A stretch of 30,898 bases of DNA. Origin: Propionibacteriaceae bacterium. Its GTDB lineage: Bacteria; Actinomycetota; Actinomycetes; Propionibacteriales; Propionibacteriaceae. Of this stretch, positions 6,798-13,892 are shown one piece after another (position 1 is the first letter of the stretch; the number at the start of each line of letters is the position of its first letter). The translations under genes were made by a program, and so were the position numbers. The notes under the pieces are model-generated. The model was not told the DNA's origin. It worked only from the letters and a program-made list of their open reading frames with translations, and made no database searches. Location of the stretch: assembly GCA_025923975.1 (NCBI GenBank), contig JAICEV010000002.1:1-30898 (forward strand), written 5' to 3'.

Positions 6798-8440
6798 TGG
6801 GGGGCTCCTTTTGCCGCGTCTTCTGCAGGTTCTCTTGCCGCTTCTTCTGCCGGTTCTGCTGCGCTTTCTTCGTGCTCATAGTGGGTGTCGTGCTCACCGG
6901 AGGCGGCCATGATGTCGTCGCGAGTGGCGGTACGCGGATCGAACTCACGAATGAGCCGCCCCTTGCTCATCACAATCAGCCGATGCGAGGCGGTAAGCGC
7001 CTCCCCGACCTCCGATGTGACGTAGAGGACGGCTAGACCTTTCCTGGCCTCGCGGAAGAGCAGGGCGAAGATTTCTCCCTTGGCTCCGACATCGATCCCG
7101 CGGGTGGGCTCGTCGAGCAGAATGACCTTCGGATTGGTCAGCAAGATCTTCCCGATGACGACCTTCTGCTGGTTGCCGCCGGATAGTGATGTGATTAATG
7201 CGTCCTGCCCAGCAGTCTTGACCCGCACGTCGGAGATCTGGCGGTCGACGTTCTCTCGTTCGACTTTGCGGGTGATGAAGAGGTTTTTGACCGTTTGCAG
7301 CAGGCTGGCCAGTGACATGTTCTTGCCGACAGTCATCATCTGGACCAGACCGTCGCGTTGCCGATCTTCGGGTACCAGTCCCATGCCGATGGCAATGCGT
7401 TCTTGGATGTTCAGGTCCTTAATGTCCTGATCACTCAGCAATACGCGGCCACCGGAGATCGGGTCCCGACCGGCGAGGGCCTCCATCAGTTCAGTCCGCC
7501 CGGCACCCATCAGGCCGTAGAGACACACGATCTCACCCTCGCGTACGTCCAACGACACGTTATTGACCACCACCCGGCCGGTGTCCGGCTCTGCGACCGT
7601 GACTCCCTGGATCGAGAGCGCAACATCGCCGAAGTCCCGCGGCTCATCGCGGAAGTCGTAGTCCGCCTCCCGGCCCACCATCTGCCTGACCACCCAGCCG
7701 AGATCGACGTTGGCCGCCTCCTCAGTTGCGACCAGCTCGCCGTCGCGGAATACGACCGCGTAGTCTGCGATCTCCAGTGCCTCCTCCAGATGGTGCGAGA
7801 TGTAGACAATCGCCACGCCGTGACTTGTCAGCTCACGGATGACCTTGAACAGCACCTCCACCTCTGTTGCGCTGAGGGCTGATGTCGGCTCGTCCATGAT
7901 CAAGATGCGGGCGTCGGCCGCCAGCGCTCGAGCAATCTCAACCACCTGCTGCTGGCCAACCCGAAGATCTTGGACGAGGGTATTCGGAGAGATGTTCTCC
8001 TCAAGACGTTCCATCACCTGTTCGGTGATCTCACGTTCCCTGCTGTAGTCGATGGCGCCGGTACGAGTCCGGATCTCTCGGCCAATGAAGATGTTGTCCC
8101 GAACGCTGAGGTTCGATGCCAAGTTGAGTTCCTGATGGATGATCGAGATGCCGCGCTCCACCGCATCGTTGGTCGATTCCAGACTGATCGGCTCGCCATC
8201 GAGAATTAGCTGGCCAGCGGTTGGTTTCTCAACACCCGACAAGATCTTCATCAATGTCGACTTGCCGGCGCCGTTCTCGCCGAACAACACGGTGACCTTG
8301 CCGCGGCGCACCTCGAAGTTGACGCCCTTCAAAGCGCGGGTCACGCCGTAGGTCTTGGCGATGTCGACCGCCTGCAAGACGACTGCCCCGTCGTCGGGCG
8401 CTACGTCGTGGTAGTCGAGCACCGCGGCCTGGTCGCTCAT
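6794..8440 (-). CDS. Sugar/polyol ABC transporter ATP-binding protein (RbsA/MglA type)
   Basis: This is a 548-residue protein with two tandem nucleotide-binding domains. The first has Walker A GENGAGKST near residues 54-62, signature LRVGQQQVVEIARAL and Walker B ILIMDEPTSAL. The second has the usual degenerate Walker A (GLMGAGRTE) but a good signature LSGGNQQKVVIGK and Walker B VILLDEPTRGIDVGAKGE. The two-domain form is standard for ribose/xylose-type importers. The last 35 residues form an acidic Glu/Ala-rich tail that such proteins usually lack. It overlaps the DUF2291 gene upstream and the permease gene downstream by 4 nt each. Confidence 0.95.
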   Translation of the reverse strand: MSDQAAVLDYHDVAPDDGAVVLQAVDIAKTYGVTRALKGVNFEVRRGKVTVLFGENGAGKSTLMKILSGVEKPTAGQLILDGEPISLESTNDAVERGISIIHQELNLASNLSVRDNIFIGREIRTRTGAIDYSREREITEQVMERLEENISPNTLVQDLRVGQQQVVEIARALAADARILIMDEPTSALSATEVEVLFKVIRELTSHGVAIVYISHHLEEALEIADYAVVFRDGELVATEEAANVDLGWVVRQMVGREADYDFRDEPRDFGDVALSIQGVTVAEPDTGRVVVNNVSLDVREGEIVCLYGLMGAGRTELMEALAGRDPISGGRVLLSDQDIKDLNIQERIAIGMGLVPEDRQRDGLVQMMTVGKNMSLASLLQTVKNLFITRKVERENVDRQISDVRVKTAGQDALITSLSGGNQQKVVIGKILLTNPKVILLDEPTRGIDVGAKGEIFALLFREARKGLAVLYVTSEVGEALTASHRLIVMSKGRLIREFDPRTATRDDIMAASGEHDTHYEHEESAAEPAEEAAREPAEDAAKGAPQ

Positions 8441-9111
8441 GCTCCGGCCTCGACCGTGACAGGCTGCACATTTACGGGCTTGGCCGGCGGTGGTGGTGCG
8501 CCAGTCGGCGACAGGACAACAACGACACCCGACCCGCTAACCTTCTTGCCGTTCAGCGAGGCCGGATCGCTGACACCAGACTTGACCTGTTGCTGCATGA
8601 GCTTCTTGAGCTCGTCCCCGACGTACTGGTACTCCGTCTGGCCGGGCGCATCGGCAAACTTGAATCCCATGGCATCCCGGACCGCGGTGCCTTGGATCGC
8701 CGTGGTCAGCGGAATGATCACTGCAGTCTGCTGCGGCACCCCGGGCACGGAGATTCGCAAGGAATCGGCCGAGGCTTCTTCCACCGTGCCGTTGAACTCG
8801 ACCGGGAAGGCGTACGCCCCCTCGGCCGGTGAAACCGCGTTGTACTTGGTCGCCGCGGCCTCGAGATCTTTCTGCATGGCCGGCACGACCTGACCCAGGG
8901 GCTGAGCATTAGCCGGGATCTCGGTCTGAGCCTTTGTCCACAGCTCGCTTGCCGTCTGCGCCGGATCAAACTTCTTGGGCCCGACTGCAGCGAGCTCTTC
9001 TGGAGTCAGGAACTTAGTACTCAGCACCATGGCCACGAGAAGGACGACGACCAGTCCAAGGACAATAAACATGTTGCGTCTGGACTTCTTTTTCGTTGCT
9101 GGCATCAGCAT
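8437..9111 (-). CDS. DUF2291 family membrane-anchored protein of the sugar importer operon
   Basis: This protein has 224 residues. A Lys/Arg-rich start (ATKKKSRRN) precedes one transmembrane helix (about residues 14-31), and the rest would be extracytoplasmic. The segment AYAFPVEFNGTVEEAS, followed by an OB-like stretch and a Pro-rich end, fits DUF2291. I know this family as a companion of erythritol/ribose-type ABC importers in proteobacteria, where it is usually a periplasmic lipoprotein; here the anchor is a helix. A role in transporter assembly or ligand delivery is only guessed. A second ATG (9105) is two codons downstream. The gene is coupled to the ATPase by ATGA. Confidence 0.75.
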   Translation of the reverse strand: MLMPATKKKSRRNMFIVLGLVVVLLVAMVLSTKFLTPEELAAVGPKKFDPAQTASELWTKAQTEIPANAQPLGQVVPAMQKDLEAAATKYNAVSPAEGAYAFPVEFNGTVEEASADSLRISVPGVPQQTAVIIPLTTAIQGTAVRDAMGFKFADAPGQTEYQYVGDELKKLMQQQVKSGVSDPASLNGKKVSGSGVVVVLSPTGAPPPPAKPVNVQPVTVEAGA

Positions 9112-9120
9112 CAGTGCTCC

Positions 9121-9960
9121 TCAGAGAAGAGCTGCCGTGGTGGGCCACGGCAGGTTTCGGCTGTAGATGGTTGACGGGCCTGCGCCCGCTCCGGCGAGAG
9201 GCGCGCACAGCTTCAATATTTCGATGAAGCCTGATGCTTCCCAGGCGGCACGGCCGATGAATAGGCCATGAGTGTGTGGATCGCTTAGCAGCTCGGTGGC
9301 GTTCTGTGGGTTGACGCTGCCGCCATAGAGCACTGCCCGGGCTGGGCCACCAGCGGTCGTGACGACGTCGTTGATCAACGCCATGACTGGTGTGATCTGG
9401 TCGAGGCGCGGGGGAATGCCCTGCTCGCCAATGGCCCAGATGGGTTCGTACGCGATGATCACCTGGCTGATCTCGTCGGATGCCAATTCCGAGAGTGCTA
9501 TCTGGAGCTGGAGGCGTACGAAATCCTCCGCGCCGCCGACGTCACGAACCGCCAGCGGCTCGCCGACGCAGATCAGCGGGATCAGTCCTTGGGCGACCGC
9601 AGCAACTGCTTTGAGTGCCACGATGCGATCGGTTTCACCGAAGTGCTCGCGGCGCTCAGAATGGCCAATCTCGATCAAGGTTGCGCCGGCGTCCTTTGCC
9701 ATCCGCATTGAAATCTCACCGGTCCACGCGCCCTCTTCTGCCCAGTGGGCGTTCTGCGCGCCGAGCAGGATAGGTGAGCCCGTAGGAATCCGCTCCCGGA
9801 CCCTGGCCAGCGCCGTGTGGGGTGGCAGCAGGAATGGCTGGACGCCGCTAGGGATATTGAATGCCAGTAGCTCGTCGACGAAGCTTCCCGCTTCTGCCAG
9901 CGTCTTGTTCATCTTCCAGCTGGTGCCCACCCATAGAGGGCGGCTCTTCGGCGAGATCAT
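9121..9960 (-). CDS. lerI: Triosephosphate isomerase homologue, probable L-erythrulose 1-phosphate isomerase
   Basis: This is a 279-residue TIM-barrel protein with the full catalytic set: Lys16 (SWKMNK), His100 (IGHSERREHFGE) and Glu172 (AYEPIWAIG), plus the phosphate loop YGGSVN. The Asn that precedes Trp-Lys in glycolytic enzymes (NWKMN) is Ser14 here, giving GTSWKMNKTLAEA, which I associate with EryH/LerI proteins. A C-terminal extension of about 20 residues is unusual. The gene is second in the operon, after eltD. The predicted reaction is L-erythrulose 1-phosphate to D-erythrulose 4-phosphate. It is unlikely to be the housekeeping tpiA, which normally lies with gap and pgk. Confidence 0.88.
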   Translation of the reverse strand: MISPKSRPLWVGTSWKMNKTLAEAGSFVDELLAFNIPSGVQPFLLPPHTALARVRERIPTGSPILLGAQNAHWAEEGAWTGEISMRMAKDAGATLIEIGHSERREHFGETDRIVALKAVAAVAQGLIPLICVGEPLAVRDVGGAEDFVRLQLQIALSELASDEISQVIIAYEPIWAIGEQGIPPRLDQITPVMALINDVVTTAGGPARAVLYGGSVNPQNATELLSDPHTHGLFIGRAAWEASGFIEILKLCAPLAGAGAGPSTIYSRNLPWPTTAALL

Positions 9961-9994
9961 GGCGGCTCAATCGGCTCTCAAACACCTCTTGTGA

Positions 9995-11101
9995 TCACGG
10001 AATGAGGGAGACCTTGATCGATTCCTTGCCACTGGCCACCATGTCGATGCCTTTCTGGAACTCCGCCAGTGGCAGCTGGTGGGTGCAGATCCTGTCCATC
10101 GGAAGCCGGCCGGACTCGATCATCCGGATGGCGGCAGGCCAGCAGTCTGGACCAAGGTGGGCACCGCGCACATCGAGCTCTTTGTCGTCGCTGATAATCG
10201 ACCAATCGACGCTTACGTCGCTGCCGAAGACGCTGTATTCAACGTATGTGCCGAGCTTGCGGAGAATGTTCAGGCCCTGGCCGACGGCGGATGGGTGGCC
10301 GGTCCCCTCGAGGTAGACGTCAGCACCGTAGCCGTCGGTCATGTCCTTGACCATGCCGACCGCATCCTCTTGGCCAATGTTGATGATCACGTCGGCACCG
10401 CAGTCCTTGGCGAGATCAAGCTTGTCCTGGGCCATATCGAGGGCGACGACCACTTTGGGATTCTTGGACTTCGACCCAGCGATCATGCCGAGCCCGATGG
10501 GGCCGCAGCCCGCGACAACGACAGTGTCCTCGAACTTGATGTCTGCCCGTTCCACGGCATGCAGTGCACAGGAGAGTGGCTCGGCGAATGCAGCATGGGC
10601 CGGCGGCAGGTCGGAGGAGATCTTGTACACGAGAGCGTCTTTGTTGTACACCATGTAGTCCGCCATGCCGCCTGGCGTACGACGCTTGAAGCCGAACATG
10701 TCATGCGGCGCGCACATCCAGTACTCGCCGTTCAGGCAGTAGCGGCACTTCCAACACGGCACGATCTGCTCAGCGACAACGCGATCGCCCAGTGCGATGC
10801 CCCAGCGATCGGCAGCCACGTCATCGAGTTGAACAACTTTTCCGACGAACTCGTGGCCTGGAATGACCTCGGTCTCGGCCCAGGCCGGACGGTTTTCATC
10901 CCCCCAGAACTTCGCTGCACCGTGGTAGCACTTCAGGTCACTGGCGCAGATACCCGTCGCCTCGACCTGGACCAATGCCTCACCCGGTCCCGGCTTAGGA
11001 ACCGGGACTTCCTCTAGCTGATAGTTCTCCGGTCCGTGGCAAATAACGGCCTGCATTGTTTCGGGAATTTGATTGACCAGATCGGCCGGGGATGCGGACA
11101 T
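9995..11101 (-). CDS. eltD: Erythritol/L-threitol dehydrogenase (zinc-dependent)
   Basis: This 368-residue medium-chain alcohol dehydrogenase oxidises the tetritol to L-erythrulose with NAD, the entry step of the pathway. Catalytic zinc ligands are Cys52 (GICASDLKCYHGAAKFWG) and His83-Glu84 (PGHEF). Structural zinc cysteines are 116, 119, 122 and 130. The nucleotide fold is AGCGPIGLG. The segments KFWGDENRPAWAE and FGFKRRTPG, and the end ASGKESIKVSLIP, match my memory of M. smegmatis EltD closely. It is the first gene of the eight-gene operon and is divergent from the regulator. The start ATG at 11101 was chosen for its position; a later Met (MQAVICHG) is possible. Confidence 0.92.
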   Translation of the reverse strand: MSASPADLVNQIPETMQAVICHGPENYQLEEVPVPKPGPGEALVQVEATGICASDLKCYHGAAKFWGDENRPAWAETEVIPGHEFVGKVVQLDDVAADRWGIALGDRVVAEQIVPCWKCRYCLNGEYWMCAPHDMFGFKRRTPGGMADYMVYNKDALVYKISSDLPPAHAAFAEPLSCALHAVERADIKFEDTVVVAGCGPIGLGMIAGSKSKNPKVVVALDMAQDKLDLAKDCGADVIINIGQEDAVGMVKDMTDGYGADVYLEGTGHPSAVGQGLNILRKLGTYVEYSVFGSDVSVDWSIISDDKELDVRGAHLGPDCWPAAIRMIESGRLPMDRICTHQLPLAEFQKGIDMVASGKESIKVSLIP

Positions 11102-11182
11102 GGCGAGCCTCCGTGCTCCGTCGCGAAGTAGCGCACCCCCGCACTCGCTACGGCGCCCTGCCCAGTCGGGGCGTTGATCAGC

Positions 11183-11212
11183 ACCCTAGCGGCATTGTTG
11201 ACATCTGTGCAA
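11183..11212 (-). promoter_or_regulatory. Candidate promoter of the tetritol operon
   Basis: On the minus strand TTGCAC (11212-11207), an 18-nt spacer and TAGGGT (11188-11183) resemble a housekeeping actinobacterial promoter. The operator repeats lie just upstream of its -35 box, an arrangement that suits an activator or a looping repressor. Confidence 0.4.
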
Positions 11213-11226
11213 TCATTTGTTCTGAT
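11198..11226 (+). promoter_or_regulatory. Candidate promoter of the regulator gene
   Basis: A perfect -35 TTGACA (11198-11203), a 17-nt spacer and TCTGAT (11221-11226) point toward the regulator. The operator half-site at 11214-11222 overlaps the spacer and -10 box, and the palindrome at 11241-11254 lies just past the expected start, so autorepression is likely. Confidence 0.5.
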
Positions 11227-11254
11227 CGTTAGCAGCTCACTGAACAAATGTTCA
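11214..11254. promoter_or_regulatory. Operator: half-site plus palindrome TGAACA-AA-TGTTCA
   Basis: TGAACAAATGTTCA (11241-11254) is a palindrome with 6-bp arms around AA. CATTTGTTC (11214-11222) repeats one half in inverted form relative to GAACAAATG (11242-11250). Both lie between the divergent eltD and regulator genes and are the best candidate binding sites for the SorC/DeoR-type regulator encoded next door. Confidence 0.6.
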
Positions 11255-11287
11255 CGCAGCTTACGATATTGCTGGAATACTTTGGCC

Positions 11288-12298
11288 ATGGTGAAGAGGC
11301 GGAGGCATCTAGCCGGTGGAGTTCGTACTGCCGGCACCAATGGAAACAGCCATTTTTCGCCCTCTTTGCTGTATACGGCCGCAAAGATGTACTACACGGA
11401 TGAGGCGACGCAGGCTGAGGTTGCGGAGCACCTTCAGACCAGCCGCGCGACCATCTCGCGGTTGCTCTACGAGGCTCGGCGTCAGGGCATCGTACGCATC
11501 GAGGTGATCCCCACCGACAACGAAGCGGCGCACGATCTTGCCTCGCGTGTGGCCGCGGTTCTGGGATTGACGACGGTCTACATCTCGGAGCCGCTGCCTC
11601 TTCCAGCGCGCGGGGAGAAGATCGAGGACCTGATGGGCAGCGTCCTGGCCGGCGCCGTTGGGCGTGCGCTTATGGCAGTTGGCCTCGATATCGGCGACGT
11701 CATGCTGGTGTCGTCCGGGCGGACAATCTATGAGGTCGCCCGTTTCGAGCTGCCGAGGCTGCCGGGGGTCATCGTGGCGCCCACAGTGGGCGGTACTGAC
11801 CAGCCTGAGGCCTGGTATCAGACCAACGAGATCACGCGTCTTGTTGCGGAGCGGATCGGCGGCCGGCCGGCGTTCTTATATGCTCCCGCGCTGCCTGGTG
11901 CCGAACTGTTCCAGACGCTCCAGACTGACCCAGCCATCCAAAGGGTGTTGAATCTGTGGCCACACGCGCGCTGCGTGCTCGCGGGAGTCGGTGCGCCACC
12001 GCTGATGCGCTCTGATGCGCCGCAATTCGTAAATGTCAGCACCTCACCGGATCTGATCGAGGCCGTCGGGGATGTGTGCTCGCGCTTCTTCAATCGGGCT
12101 GGGGAGGCAGTGGGTTTCGCTGGCAGTGAGCGGCTGATCGCGGTGGACCTGGAGACGCTGAGGAGCATCCCCACCGTGATTGCGGTGGCGGCTGGACCTA
12201 ACAAGGTGGCACCGGTCATCGCCGCCGCGCGCGCAAAGCTCTTCAATCAGCTGGTCACCGACCCGCGAACCGCCCAGGACATTCTCGTACGCGCTTAG
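11288..12298 (+). CDS. SorC/DeoR-type sugar-binding transcriptional regulator
   Basis: Counted from the ATG at 11288, the protein has 336 residues. A helix-turn-helix lies at about 41-66 (TQAEVAEHLQTSRATISRLLYEARRQG). It is followed by a sugar-binding domain of the SorC/DeoR-effector type that folds like a phosphosugar isomerase (for example GDVMLVSSGRTIYEVA and VLAGVGAPP). Such regulators sense a sugar or sugar phosphate and control the adjacent catabolic operon. Its divergence from eltD and the shared operator support control of tetritol use. The open frame extends upstream to 11174, but that part crosses the operator and promoter. The effector is unknown; erythrulose or an erythrulose phosphate would be sensible. 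Confidence 0.88.
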   Translation: MVKRRRHLAGGVRTAGTNGNSHFSPSLLYTAAKMYYTDEATQAEVAEHLQTSRATISRLLYEARRQGIVRIEVIPTDNEAAHDLASRVAAVLGLTTVYISEPLPLPARGEKIEDLMGSVLAGAVGRALMAVGLDIGDVMLVSSGRTIYEVARFELPRLPGVIVAPTVGGTDQPEAWYQTNEITRLVAERIGGRPAFLYAPALPGAELFQTLQTDPAIQRVLNLWPHARCVLAGVGAPPLMRSDAPQFVNVSTSPDLIEAVGDVCSRFFNRAGEAVGFAGSERLIAVDLETLRSIPTVIAVAAGPNKVAPVIAAARAKLFNQLVTDPRTAQDILVRA

Positions 12299-12304
12299 TT
12301 TTGA

Positions 12305-12362
12305 GAGCTGCTCGCGCAATATCTGATTGCTCGCTCCGTCGACTTCGTCGTCGCTCGCAGCT
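12305..12362. repeat. Short palindromic repeat, GAGCTGCTCGCGCA family, copy 1
   Basis: GAGCTGCTCGCGCA (12305-12318) and CGCTCGCAGCT (12352-12362) bracket the gap between the convergent regulator and FGGY kinase genes. The ends GAGCTGC/GCAGCTC can pair, and inner GCTCGC repeats add imperfect pairing. It could act as a two-way terminator. The same two arms recur at 21814-21854. Confidence 0.6.
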
Positions 12363-13882
12363 CAGTGTTTCGCCCAGGCGCCAAGGCGGTGCATCTGATG
12401 GCGCGTTACCGGATAGAGCTCACACCACAACCGATAGAGCTCGTCATACCGAGCCCTCCGGACTGGGTCGGGCTCCACCACATGATTGATCACTGTCCAA
12501 TCGGTCTTCGGCTCGACGAGCCCGATGCCGATCGCAGCCAACAGCGCGCCGCCATAACAGGCGCCAACAGCCTCCCGTGGAATCAGCTGGGCGCGACCCG
12601 TGACATCGCTAACGATGGAAGTCCACAGCGGCGAGTTCACCCCACCACCGACCGCCACCGTGCGGATCACCGGCGTCGCCGATTCGTTGAACAGATCGAG
12701 GATCTGCCGGATCCCGAAGGCGATGCCCTCGTACGCCGCTCTGAACAAATGTGCACGGCGATGCCGCAGGGTAAGTCCGGCCACCAGCCCGCGCGCCTCG
12801 GGATCGAATATCGGCGTACGTTCACCAGCCAGGTAGGGCAGCACCAACAATCCCTCCGCTCCGAGCGGAACATCCGCTGCCTCTGCCTTCAGCGTGTCGA
12901 AGTCGGGGCCACCCATCAGGTCGCGCAGCCAGTTCGTCAGGCTTCCAGCCGTGGAAGTGCCGGCGGTCAACATATGGGTCTCCGCCTCTACTCCGGCGGT
13001 TGTCCACAGAGCCGGGTGTACGTAATAGTCTGCGAGCACCTGGATCAGGAACATGGTGGATCCGTACATGATCATGAGATCGCCGGGCTCACGGACACCG
13101 ACGCTGAACGCCTCTGCAAATGCGTCGATGGTGCCCGCTACGACTGGTGTGCCGATGGCAAGGCCCGTTTCCTGTGCCGCCCGGCGATGGACGGTGCCGA
13201 TGATCTCTCCAGGCCAAGCCAGCCGCGGCAGCGGGATGTGCTCGCAGATCTCCGTCGCCCAGTCGTAGTGCCAGTCGAACTCCGGCACGCGGTAAAGCGG
13301 GTCACATTGGCTGGTGGTGTGATGATCAAGAACGTATTCCCCGGTGAGCTTGGCAACGATGAAGGAATGACAGCCGTACCAGCCGCGCGCGGCCCGCCAG
13401 ACATCCGGTTCATTCCGGCGGACCCATTCGAGCTTGGGGCCCAGCGCCTGGCTGGTAAGGCACTTCCCGGCATTGGCGAGAATCGCCTCCTCGCCATAGC
13501 GATGCGTCTGTAGGTCGATCTCAATGGTCGCCCGGGTGTCGATGCCGTACAGAATGGCCGGCCTCAGGGGCGCAAGATCAGCGTCGCAGAGCACCAGGCT
13601 AGGACCAACGCCGTCGACACAGACACCGATGATGGGACCGGGAGCAGAGCTGCTCAGGATGTTGCAGATCTTCTGTACCTCGTCCCACCAGGTACGCTCG
13701 GCGTCCGCTTCGGCCCAACCCGGCCGCGGCAACGAAATCTGGTGGGCCCGCTGGGCCGCTCCAACTACCTGACCGTCCGGGGTGACCAGCAACCCCTTGG
13801 TGCTGGACGTACCGATGTCAATCCCGAGCACGACCTCCACTCTCGCCACATTAGTGCTGCCGATGACGGATGGCCCGTGCAC
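12362..13882 (-). CDS. FGGY-family carbohydrate kinase, substrate unknown
   Basis: This is a cytosolic sugar/polyol kinase of about 495-506 residues. The N-terminal phosphate-binding motif GIDIGTSSTKG lies at residues 20-30 counted from the GTG at 13882. Later features are VAGTIDAFAEAFSVG with the catalytic Asp, PYLAGERTPIFDPEARG, and the C-terminal ATP-binding VGGGVNSPLWTSIVSDV. GTG codons at 13849 and 13840 would give an N-terminus closer to family norms. The gene is convergent with the regulator, not in the main operon, and its product is not needed for the EltD-LerK-LerI-DerI route. It may phosphorylate a related polyol or ketose such as erythritol, xylulose or ribulose. Confidence 0.9.
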   Translation of the reverse strand: MHGPSVIGSTNVARVEVVLGIDIGTSSTKGLLVTPDGQVVGAAQRAHQISLPRPGWAEADAERTWWDEVQKICNILSSSAPGPIIGVCVDGVGPSLVLCDADLAPLRPAILYGIDTRATIEIDLQTHRYGEEAILANAGKCLTSQALGPKLEWVRRNEPDVWRAARGWYGCHSFIVAKLTGEYVLDHHTTSQCDPLYRVPEFDWHYDWATEICEHIPLPRLAWPGEIIGTVHRRAAQETGLAIGTPVVAGTIDAFAEAFSVGVREPGDLMIMYGSTMFLIQVLADYYVHPALWTTAGVEAETHMLTAGTSTAGSLTNWLRDLMGGPDFDTLKAEAADVPLGAEGLLVLPYLAGERTPIFDPEARGLVAGLTLRHRRAHLFRAAYEGIAFGIRQILDLFNESATPVIRTVAVGGGVNSPLWTSIVSDVTGRAQLIPREAVGACYGGALLAAIGIGLVEPKTDWTVINHVVEPDPVRRARYDELYRLWCELYPVTRHQMHRLGAWAKH

Positions 13883-13892
13883 CGCTCTCGAG

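Noticed and set aside
12742..12755. TGAACAAATGTGCA, one base from the regulator's candidate operator
   Set aside because: It lies in the FGGY coding sequence, where it encodes the conserved AHLFRA stretch; chance is the simpler explanation, although a remote operator is possible.
12365..13513. A 382-codon plus-strand frame opposite the FGGY kinase
   Set aside because: It is a shadow of the kinase, with no recognisable domain and no ribosome binding site.
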